Assembly (NCBI GenBank): GCA_025267735.1
Contig: CM046303.1
Coordinates: 31,906,380 to 31,970,379, forward strand
Source of the DNA: Mactra quadrangularis
Lineage: Eukaryota; Mollusca; Bivalvia; Venerida; Mactridae
Direction of reading: 5' to 3'
DNA: 64,000 nt
Positions 14,501-26,500 of this stretch are shown here, one piece after another (the first letter of the stretch is position 1; each line of letters begins with the position of its first letter). The position numbers and the translations under genes were made by a program. The notes under the pieces are model-generated. The model had not been told where the DNA came from. It was given only the letters and a program-made list of their open reading frames with translations, and did not search any database.

Positions 14501-17500
14501 AATTGAGTGGACAAGAAAAAGCTACAGACTGACCAACTAACAGACAAGCTGACTCCTATATACCCCCCAAAATGTTTTTTTTGGGGGGGTATAACAATAT
14601 TCTCTACTTACATTGAGCCGATTCTAGTGGTGAAAACTTCATACAAACTCCTTCACGTTCTAGTGTTACCATGGTGATCTCTACATTTGGATTCTCTGAT
14701 ATCAATGTCTCTCCTAACTATAAATAACAATACTAGTCATGTGAGTTTAACACTGTGTCAATACAAATCATGGTCATTTTAAATCAGCTAGCTCACCTAA
14801 CTTTCCTGAAGATGGGTCAATAATCAGTTCCCATGCTTTCAAAAGGCCAAGAACTTCTCCATATACCTTATTAATGGAGGAAAATCAGCATTATTGCCAA
14901 ATGCACATAGAAAAGTATAACCAACATGGATAAGGCTCACGCCAGCAACCTCCTTGGGATATTTGAAAACCTATGCATAGCCTACTGCACCACCAACATG
15001 GGTTATCTATTTCGCAAAACTACTCTTGGTCAAAATACTTCAATCAGAGGAATGAAAGTTCCTGAATAGGAACTACTTTGATGGTAAGCTCTGCAATGGT
15101 TCAAACAACATTCAAAATGCCTTACGAGGGTTGCCCGCAAGACTGTAGTAACACACTCTTTAAAGCAATGCACTTGCTACAGTCTTGCCGGCAACCCTCT
15201 ATTAGTTCAAACCACATTTAAAATGTAAGTTCATTGTCACTTTAAGCAAGAAACTTGGTCCTTCATATGTATAGCAAGTTTTTGATACAATTACAAATTA
15301 CTGAATGAAATTTTCTGCTTTTTTCACATTACTGAGAGTAAAATACCATACAAATAATACAATACACATATCACTATCAAAAGCACAAGCTCAACAACAA
15401 AATAATGTAAAAGAAACATATCCAATAAGAGATTTCTACATACCCAGGTATTTAAAGCATCAAAATATTTTTTCTTTTTTAACAATTCAGCATCTTCTTC
15501 ATCAGGATCTGTTGTTATATGTGAACCAACAGCATATGGTGCCACAGCTACATCTAAAACAACAACAACATATAGTTAACATGTCATGTGATTATAGATA
15601 CTTCTGTAGTGAACAAAGGGGGATGACTCTAAAAATACTTGAATATGACAAAGGGAAATAACTCCAGAACTTCTATAATAGAACAAAGAAGAATAACTCC
15701 ATAACTACTATATATCTATAACTCTAGAAAAACTCCTAAGCTACTATAATAGAACAAAGGGGAATAACTCCAAAATTACTAAAGAACAAGAAATATAATG
15801 TGAAAACCACATAAAAGCCAGATTTTATGAAAAAAATACGAAGGGAAATAATTCATAATGAAGTCAAGTAGAGCTGCGGTTACTTGCTAATTCTGTTCAT
15901 CACATGGTATGTTATCATTGTAGGAAGTTTCATAAAGATCTGACAGTAAATGGCAGAAATATATGACTAATAAAAAACTTTAACACAATTGTAAACGACA
16001 CCGGACACACACCCACCCAAACCCGCCCAAATTTGGCCAAACTATAAGCCGAATATTTTGATGAAAAATCCTGCTAATATAACAAAGGGAAATAACTCCA
16101 AAACTACTATAATAGAACAAAGTGGAATCACTCCAAAACTACTATAATAGAACAAAGTGGAATAACTCCAAAACTACCATAATAGATCGAAGTGGAATCA
16201 CTCTAAAACATACTATAATAGAACAAAGGGAAACAACTCTACTATTTTTAGAGTTAATACTATTTTTATAGTTAATGTGATAAAGTGGGGCCTAAGACAA
16301 TCCAAACAGTGCAGGCCAAATCAACAACACAAGCAGCAACTAGTTGTAACCTGACTAGGAGCGCTTTGCCTAACGATTTCGCTACATATTGCTATGAAAA
16401 AGCGATTTCTTGTAGCGCTTCCTCTAAGGAAACGGCTTGCTATTTACCAAACTCCTCACAGCAGTTATCTACCTTAATCAAATCTTTTGTGTTCTTTGCA
16501 AATGCATGTTTTCGGGGCGATTTCAAACTAAATAAGTTTTTAAAAAGTATAAAATCTTTGCAAAAACATATGTTTAAATGAACATTTACAAATATTTATT
16601 AATTTCAATTCATCTTTAGTCAGTCAAACATAAAAACAAAAATTGTCGGCAAACAGGAAGTTACATTACTGCCGAGGCAGCCATTTTGATTTGTTCAAGC
16701 ACTTTAGGGTAGCGAAGATTTTTTTCGCTAGCTTTCGCTACATAGCGAAATGAATGCTAGCTTTCGCTACATAGCGAAATGAAGCGATATCTTGTTGCAA
16801 GCTGTTTCCTAGTATTTTGCTTCGTAGCGATACCTAGCGATTCCTAGCGATTTCCTTAGGCAACGCACCCAAAGTCATACAAGGCATGTGAAGTCTAGGA
16901 CACAATGATCTGCCATATACATGTCAAAGGGCATTATGATTTTAACAATTGAAAATTGTGATATAAAACTAAAAGTATAATATAAAGTATACATACTTTG
17001 TTTATCTGAAGTATCTTCCTGATATCTAAATACTAATGTAGGGGATGCTACCTCAAATATCAACTGTAAATATATACATACATGTACATTATGTGTCATA
17101 CAGTTACACTATATATTAAAGGATCACCTCAAAACAAGTCTTACTACACATAGATAAAACAGTATATAGACTAATTTAAAGTTAAAATGCCGTCCATAAA
17201 CATGTTCAGCTGACTTAGAAATTCTATCCAATATATTGTAATCCTTGAGCATTGAGTTCACCTTCAGACAGGTGAACCTTCATAGTACACATTTACATCT
17301 AGGTGAAGGGGAACAACTGCTGGTAAATTTCTTGCTTAGTGCATCTTGTGGGGTTCAAACCTGAGACCCCTTGATCTCTAAGCTTGGGTCCTACCACTTG
17401 ACCACTGCTCCTACAATTTTGAGCAGACCAATCAATATAAAATATTCAGTCCTTTTTTTCATTGTCATTGCATCCTCAGATGGTCAACTGTGTCAATATA

Positions 17501-20500
17501 GCAGAAGGTAAAAGACCTGCTGAGGAACATTAAAAGTAGACAGCAAGAAAATTTACAGCTGTTTTGATAGAGCTTACAGCATCTATACCCATCCCTGTCC
17601 AACATGTGGTCAATTATTCAGTGATAGAATTGGTCAGTATTGTCAATTATAGACCTACATAAACAAATACACAACATAAACTTATGGTCATCTCATATAG
17701 TGATGTTTTGGTAATCTTCCCCAGTGAGGATCAAACATCATATGTAATACATAGGTATTCCAAAATTGAACAAAATGTCAACTAAACCTATTATAGTAAA
17801 ATCAGCATATAAAACAAAAGTTTACCCAATCATTCAATTGATTTATTTACAAATACAACCACTAATCTTTGTACCTGTATGAGAATGTAGCAGAGGTATA
17901 ATACGGCACTTGTACGCTCTTGCCTTCAAGCTAGCTTTTATGGCGACGTGGTAGAGTGTCCGCTTACGACTCGAGAGGTTGTGGGTTCGGATCTTGGTTC
18001 GGACTTTGGATTTTTATCGGGTTACATTTGGGGCCCAAGGTAAATAACCCACTTGGAATTATTTGATTGCACCCTTAGATAGTCCCAAAGACAATCAAGC
18101 TCCGAGAATTCGAGGACGAATTCTGTTAAGGAGGGGGTGTGTGTAGCAGAGGTATTATACGGCACTTGTACTCTCTTGCCTTCAAGCTAGCTTTTATGGC
18201 GACGAGGTAGAGTGTCCGCTTACGACTCGAGAGGTCGTGGGTTAGGATCTCCATTCGGTCTTTGGATTTTTATCGGGTTACAAGAAGACTATTGAATTAA
18301 CGTAAGATTATGTAGAAATGACTTACCAAAGATGAGATAGCCTTTGATATGAGATCACCAATAGATCTAATAGCTCTATCATTCTTCTTACTTGTATCAA
18401 CATTCTATAATATACATGACAATCATATACATTATATAATCGTAGCCAGTATCATTATCTTACATCAAATTTACAGTGAAAATAAAGTCTAAATAGACAC
18501 ACTTGTCATTCACTTCATTCAGAACTTAAATTTATAGGGTGGAATTTGAACCTGTACCCCCTTCAAAAAACTAGTTTCAAAATCTTGGCTACCAACTGCA
18601 CTACCAACCCATATACCTTCTTAATGGCGGTAAATTGACATTATTGTCAAATTTTCACGGAAGGGTATAATTGGATTCGAACTATTACTCCCTGTGAGAA
18701 ACTGGCTACAAAATCCTATGACAGTACCAACTAAGCTAGGGACCAGGGTTGATGACTGTACAAACTATAGTATTTGAGAAGGTGATCACATATTACTATG
18801 AGTCAAGAACATACATACAACACATATAAAATTTATTATAATACTAGAAACACTTACAAATTGTTTTATATTCTTAATTTTTTCCACTTCTTCAAACAAA
18901 TATTCAGCCTGAAAGATATAAACATTAAGTTAAACAAGTAAATCTGTGAGCTAATGCTCACTAGTGATACCCCCGCCAAAATCTAAAAATATGCGACAAA
19001 CAGGAAGTAGATGAGTAAGGAGCATGAAATCGCTTTACACCACATGGGACTATAGGATGAAGCAATATGCAAAGTTTCAGGCTGCTGCATGGTATAGTTG
19101 CTGAGAAAACTGTGACGGAAATTTTGTAACGGACGGACGGACGGACGGACGCACACACGCACGCACGCACGGACAAGGGTAAAACAGTATACCCCCCTCT
19201 TCTTCGAAGCGGGGGTATAAAAATATAAATAACAAAAATGAAATAGAATATGTCAGTTACTAAAGGCAAAACCATTAACAACATAAATATTCCAAGGTTT
19301 AAGGATAGCAACAAGTAGTATAGGTCATATCATCATGGTCAGTTAACTTACACAACACTCCTAGAAAGGCTAAATCTCTAGATTAAGCTGTTAACTAGTA
19401 ACTAGGTGAATACTTCGATCATTTAATGACAACTAGACTTTATGATCAACAATCAGTGGTAGGAGGGAGAATAGTTATAAAATAATTTTATAACTAAACT
19501 CCATGAAAGTAAGCTCTTTCTGGAAATTGAACTCACCACCTCTAAATCAGTAGACTTTCATGCTGCTAACTAATGCCTCGGTCCCATAAAATTGTGGCTT
19601 GTTACAGACCTGTACGTGCAGACAGTCGTAAGCCGTGGGAAGCCTTGTGTATTAAGGTGAGGGTACACACATGGTACAAAACAACACACCAGTACGGAGC
19701 TTTAGCTGGAAGATATGCATGTTTAATCTATACTCAGCCATGATTTTGTTCATGATTTGACTCTGAAACTGATAGGTGTATCCTGGGCTCATATCGGGGA
19801 CCCTGGTAAAAACTTAACAGTCCGTACGGGTACGCAAGAGTTTGTACCGGTCCTTGCGGAGCTTGATCGCACGGCGCCCGTACAGTGCCCTCACGGCTAT
19901 TTTTATGTTTATGGGACTGTAGCTTTAGGTAACCAGGTGGGGAACCTACTCAAAAAGAGTCGAGTAATCAAGAAATACATGTATAAATGAAATAAAAACA
20001 TGCACTTACCAGTTTACAAGAATTAGAGATTCTTTCCTCAATCTGTTCAATACCTAGACTTTGTAATACAACCCATAATGGTAAACAATTTAATTTTAAA
20101 TTAGGATTAAATGTCATCAATGAGGCTGCATGTACTAATGTAGGATCTGCTACCTTAAATAATGTCTGGTAATAATGTCAAGGATAATATATATCAATAT
20201 TCAGACAACATTCATTGGGTATAAAAAAAATCAATTTTCAAAACATGGCGTGTTATTTTAATTTTAATTTTGGATTTGTCCGTTTTTGGGAGTAACTCAT
20301 GAGTCCACACTTATGTAGCAGTTTCAAGGTATTTATTCTCGTGAAAACAGTAAAAAAGTATGTTTGGCTCAGTTAATAAGAGTATAGATATTACTCAATT
20401 GTTTTAGATAGAAAATAAAAGAATATTTCTGAATATATTTATCCATCCCTTCTTTGACAATTAAACTATTCTTCAAATTTGTTAAATTGACGTGCCAAGT

Positions 20501-23500
20501 TAAATAATTTGCCAGTAAAGTTCCACTGTAAAGAGCACTGTAAGATTGCTAAATCATGCCTTTTTTACCATTTTTACATCCCTAAATGCTTTTTTGTTTC
20601 TATATCAAGACCATCTGGCTATTTAGATCAACTTATAAATGAAGGAAAATTGAAATTAATGTCAAATTGTCATGGAAGGGAATAAGCAATCCCCAATAGG
20701 ATTTGAACCCGTCAGAATCTGAGCATTTTATTTGAACATGTTGTAAGCAGCCACTTCTTGTCACTGGCCGCTTAATAAATATTACACTGAATATAATAAC
20801 TATAAAAACAATAAATATCTTGAAATTTTGTATATATAGAAATAAAGTTGTTCAATGCAACTTTTGAAAATTTGACAAAACTCTGCAGTCAGGTCACATG
20901 CCTTAATCTCTGGACATAAACTTTTAACAAGAGTTAGGCTCATATAGTGCGTACAAGTTGACCCCGACCTTACCTTTATGCAAGAATATTCATTACATTG
21001 AATACGAATGTAGTATTAATTAGTGTCCTATTAATGTAGTATCCTAGCCCTAATTCCTAAACAAACACCAACCAGCTGAGCAAACAGAGTGCCTGAAAAT
21101 TTTACACAATTCTAATTTCCTTCCATTTTTCTATTTCTACTGTAGTGACTCAACATGATAAAATCATTGTAATATATAAAGGATACACAATAAGGTAATG
21201 CTGGTATACCTAACCATTTACCCATAGATAATGTAAAACTATCACCAAATCTAGCATCATATATATCAGATGGTGGTCGTACAAATGCCATCATAGCCAA
21301 ATTATCACTGAAAAATATATGTTTACAAAAAATAACTAGAACTGCCACCAGTGGCGAAAATACCCCCGCAACAGCAACATTTCAAGATAAAAGCAAGTCA
21401 ACATTGTGGAAGTCCAAAAGGGTAAATGTTGTAAAAAGCATAAAAACCATAAAAAGAATAGGATGCAAATATCAAATTGGAAATAAACAGCAAATTACAG
21501 TGTAATTCTTTATAGATTTATAAAAAAGCAAAATGAACAGAGTTGTCATATTTCAAATGATTTTTTACATGAAAATGAACACCATTTGGTCATTATGAAT
21601 GTAAAGTGGAACAACAGACAAAGAGTGATCACATTTAAACTCATCATGAGTATGTTATAACCAGATGAGCAAAATGTAGAATGTGTTTGTAATTTTTTGA
21701 TAAATAAGTATAAAATAAGGCAATTGTAAAAATGGTAGTCAGCAATGTACACAACATAAATCAAACAATTAGTATTTACAATATCTTGTATCAAGAATTT
21801 CACAAATACCCCATAAGAAAGCTTAAATTACCGATCATTATTTTCACAGTAGAAAAGTTAAAATAATATCTAAAATCTCATGTAGCTATAACGAAATAAG
21901 ATGTTTTCTTCTCAACATTACAGAAAAAATCAAGATGGCTATTAGTTGGTCCATTGAAATACATAAAAAAATAATACATATAAAAATTTCATAAACAAGA
22001 ATTTGTCAGCACAATTTTATCAAAATGAGGTGAGAAAAAAAGATGTTTGCTGAACAAGATATTAGAAAATTCAACATGGCTGCCAGTCAGCCAGTTTGAA
22101 TTCCACTTAAGAAAATGCCAAGCACATCAACTTAAACAATTGCTAACTTTCTCAAATTCTGTACAAAAATTATCAAATCATTTGCTTTTTAAAAAGAAAA
22201 ACTCAGAATGGCTGCCAATCAGCCATTATGAATTTGATAAAATATCAATACATCAAAAAAAAGTTCAAAAATAAGAATTTGATAAAAATAGCAGTACATA
22301 ATAGACTTCAGCAATTCAAAATGGCAAACAATGTGGAATAATGCTATATTCAATAAGTTACATGACATAAAGCCATAAACCCTTGATTCATCTTCGTCAA
22401 TAATATTTGCTAATCAATGAGATAAATAGTTACTACGAGATGTAGAATTGGTCATACTATATTAACACATTCATACCTTCTCAAAAGAAAGAAAGCACCT
22501 TGACTGCCAGGATCTTAAATACATCCGTGACAAACATTTTAAAGTTTTTGCATTAATAAGCCGTAAAATCCAATTAATCAATCAATAAATCAATCAGACT
22601 TCAGCAAGAAGAAATTGGTAATGAAATAAGCTTACTATACAGTTATTTAAACAAAGTCAAAATGGCTGCCAGTCTGCCATAATGAATTTGTATCCAGAGT
22701 AAATCCATGTACGAGTCAACTACATCAATAAAGACTTTGGAGCGAAATTTGGCTAAAATTGAGTAAAAAAACACATACACGTACTATACAGTAATTTAAA
22801 TAAAAATTCAAAATGGCTGCCAGTCAGCCATATTGAATATAAATTGATGAAGAATAGTCATACTGATCAACTGTATCAGTGAGACCTTGTATGCAATTTC
22901 TTTTCAAAATATGTATGGTAATAAGTCAATAAAAGACTGTATTAATTTTGAAAAAAGGATGACAGCCAGTCCGCCATTTTGAATTGGAATTGAGTTTATT
23001 TAAAAGTGTATGTACACATCAACTGTGAACGCCTGTGCAAAATTCTATCTAAATTAGTTAAGAAAAAATCTGTTGAGAAATAAGCATACAGTAATTAACA
23101 TAAATCAAAAAGAATTCAAGATGGCCGCAAGTCGGCCATTTTGAATTGGAATTGATATAACATGCATATAAACATCAACTGTAAACGCCTGTGCAAATTC
23201 TATAAAATAAGATAAGAAAAAAATCTATTGAGAAAAAAAGCAAACTATACAGTTATCTAATTAGATTTAAAATATATAACACAATTAAATATTTTAAACA
23301 AGTGAGATATGTTTCCATAGTTACATGAGTTTTGTATACACCATTAAATCATGGTATATAACAGCTTCTAATCTAATACATTAAGAAATAAACATACTAC
23401 AAATGTATTAATTTTTTGGGACAGACCACATATCCAACCAACCAACCAACCAACCAACCAACCAACCAACCAACCAACCAACAAACCAACCAACCAACCA

Positions 23501-26500
23501 ACCAACCAACCAACCAACCACCAGGGTGATTCCAGTATACCCCCGAAAACTTCGTTTGCGGGGGTATAATAATCTACATTCATTTTCTATATAACATCAA
23601 TAATACAAGACTACATGAAATCAGGGATCATTCAGGGCTCGACATTTATTTTAAAAGTAGCTTGCCTGGTTGCACAATCAGCTCAATACGTTTACTTGCC
23701 TGAACTAAATGTTTACTAGCAGTATCAAGTTGCCCAAAACCCATGTACAGGTTGTCAGGGGCAATTGGACGATCCTAAATAAATCTGTGAGCTAATGCTC
23801 ACTAGTGATACCCCCGCAAAAATCTAAAAATATGCGACAAACAGGAAGTAGATGAGCAAGGAGCATGAAATCGCTTTACACCACATGGGACTATGGGATG
23901 AAGCAATATGCAAAGTATTAGGCTGCTGCATGTTATAGTTGATGAGAAAACTGCGACGGAAATTTTGTAACGGACGTCTTCTTTGAAGCGGGGGTATAAT
24001 AACATCATGTGATGAGGATTGAGAATGAATCAGAACAGACATCCAAAGATAGCATTATATTGGACACAATCTGGGAAAAAAGCAGAGGTCAATAAAAACA
24101 ACATGGCGATGAACAGTAAAGAAAGAACTGAAAGATCTAAGATATAGTGGGGCTCAAACACAACAAAACCCATTGGTGTTAACTTGTTGAGGCTTCACGT
24201 ACTTACAGGGCCAAGTTTTGTGCAGAACTATCATTAAGCTAAGTGCAATATTTGAATGAAACAATGTATTAATAAACAAATTTAACAACAAATAAAGACC
24301 TACCCTTCAACATGTACCCATATATTATGTTTCTTACATAATTCATTAATTTTCTCTAAATTATCAACATGACCACCATTTGGAGTACCTGTAAAACATA
24401 AAGCAATGTCAATTCTTGATATTCATAACAGAGTAGAAACATCTTTTATTATCGAGTTTCTCAGTGTCAACAAAAAATATGGTCATTATAGGTAGCCAGC
24501 TTACCTAACCTAGCTTTCCTAGATTTTAGTTTATAATAGACTATATCCGGAATTCAAATAGTTGGGTTTTCCCCTCCGGTATAAACAAACTCACCGTTAC
24601 AATGAAAACAAGTGTACACAGAACAATAGGATTTAATCCATAGTTCGTGCTATTTAGCAATAATGTGTAGAAAACTTTGTTTTTACCGCCTGTGCACGGA
24701 CGGAAAACCCCAGAAATTTGAATTCCGGATTAGGTCTATTTGTACCCATCTTGCCTTTCATAAGGTTGACAACTTCTCTATATTTCTTATTACCTACTTT
24801 TAACTGGAGAAAAATCAACATAATTATTGATTTTTCATGGAAAGACATAGCCAGCCCAGGTGAGGCTTGAACCAGCAACCCTTCGAGACACTACATTCCA
24901 AATCCTGTGTGTAGCCTACAACGCCAAAGACACAGATGTAGATGAAAAGACTGTAAAGTTTAACTATTAGAATCATCAAAATTTATTATCTTAATTCAGC
25001 AAGGTGGTCTTAATATATGACTTTTTTCAGTACCCATTTACACCTGGGTAAATTGAATCAACCACAGATAAATTTCTTGCAAATTTGCAGAGACCTTAGT
25101 GGGGTTTGAACCAAGTATCTTGACGTTGTTATATACTACATGACATACAAAATAATGTAACTAAATTATCTTTATCTAGAAAGACCTAAATTTGTCCCAC
25201 TTCTCTACAATGTATACACAATAATATTACATCATTTCTATTTTTAGCTTTAAATGCTGTTGTTAAATAAATATGTATTAGTTCATTATTGTTTGATGCT
25301 GGTTTCATTTACCGCCGGCCTGAAGGCCGGTGGTATATTGGAGTCGTCAGAATCTGATGACCATGGTAGGAGCAGTTCATGATTTCTTTTACTGGCCTCC
25401 TCCTTTTTTATTTACTAATGTTGACAGTGCTAAATTATATTAATTTTCAGTTTTATAGTACTGCAATGAAATTTTGTGCTTTTTGGGGGGCATTTTAAAG
25501 AACATTTTATCCTTAATTTATATTTTAAGACATTATAAAATATCTGCTCCCCTAAATTGAGGTTCAGGCTAAAAAACACACACCGTACGTATTTATTCTT
25601 TTCTGTAACAATCTCTCAATCCTGAAGCTTGTGTCCTACCACTGGACTACTACTGCAGTCAATAGGGCTGCCACAATATATTGGTATACCGGTATATTGC
25701 AATACGCAGCTGCAGCAATACATACTGCGGTACGATTTTAATGTACCGGTATTTGGCGATATTTTTTATTTCGTTGAAAACATTATTCCCTTCGCGAAAT
25801 GAAAGTAGCAAAATCTCAGTTTTTCCATGGATCATTCCATCTAACCTGAAGTTGCAAGGATTTAACTGATTGGGGCGTGTCTCAGTCCTAAATGACCATA
25901 AATACTTAAAGAGGCTAGATTCTATCAGTAGCTGCATATAAGATTAGCAATTTTTCTGTTAAATACAGCAGAGGAAAAACAAATCTAAAAGCCTGCAATA
26001 TATCAACAGCATATTGCAATATATCGCGGTATGCTTCTGGCGCATCGTGCCAGCCCTAGCAGTCAAATAGTAAAAGTATCTTACCAGCATATGCTACCAA
26101 GGCAACAGGTGTCTTAGCAGCAGCAATATCATCCAGTATAAGTTTATCTAATATATCAATATCCTGTGTAGAAAATAGAAGAAAACAAACCAATCATAAA
26201 ATATCTCATCATAATTATATAATTTAAATAAACTTATTTAAGAGAGGTTTCATACATCAAGTTCTAGGGGTGTAACAATACGGTAGAAATCGTATTGCAA
26301 TATATTGCAATATGCAAAACCAGTATTGCAATATATTGCAATACATACCGGTTTTTCGCTTAGACATGCAAAGCATTAATTAATGCATGTACCTCGTCCT
26401 AATTGGATCAGCATAGCACACATATGGGTATTTTCAAATGATCTTTTATGCAAATGTTTGAATTACTAGTGTAAATTTTTTCTATCGATTGACTAAAGGT

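Larger units (their letters stand above)
17886..18282 (+). mobile_element. TRIM (miniature LTR retrotransposon) with tRNA-like sequence in its LTRs
   Basis: Two 141-bp LTRs (17886-18026 and 18142-18282) begin TGTAGC and end GTTACA, with no indels and about nine mismatches. The 115-bp interior begins TTTGGGGCCCAAGG (degenerate primer-binding site, similar to the element at 59307) and ends in the polypurine tract AAGGAGGGGG. AGAA flanks both sides (17882-17885, 18283-18286). Each LTR carries an A-box-like TGGCGACGTGG/TGGCGACGAGG and a B-box-like GGTTCGGATC/GGTTAGGATC, 42-43 bp apart. No coding capacity. Sits in the PDXDC1 intron, 44 bp from exon 14. Confidence 0.88.

Noticed and set aside
17941..18010. 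tRNA gene
   Set aside because: No pairing acceptor stem; duplicated exactly with the LTR.
23433..23522. Interstitial telomere repeat
   Set aside because: The unit is CCAA, not the TTAGGG expected in molluscs.
21351..23573. Helitron end at the CGGGGGTATA hairpin
   Set aside because: The hairpin is not followed by CTRR at the usual distance, and the start does not fit TC.
23368..23583. ORF with (WLVG)n
   Set aside because: Translation of the (CCAA)n microsatellite.
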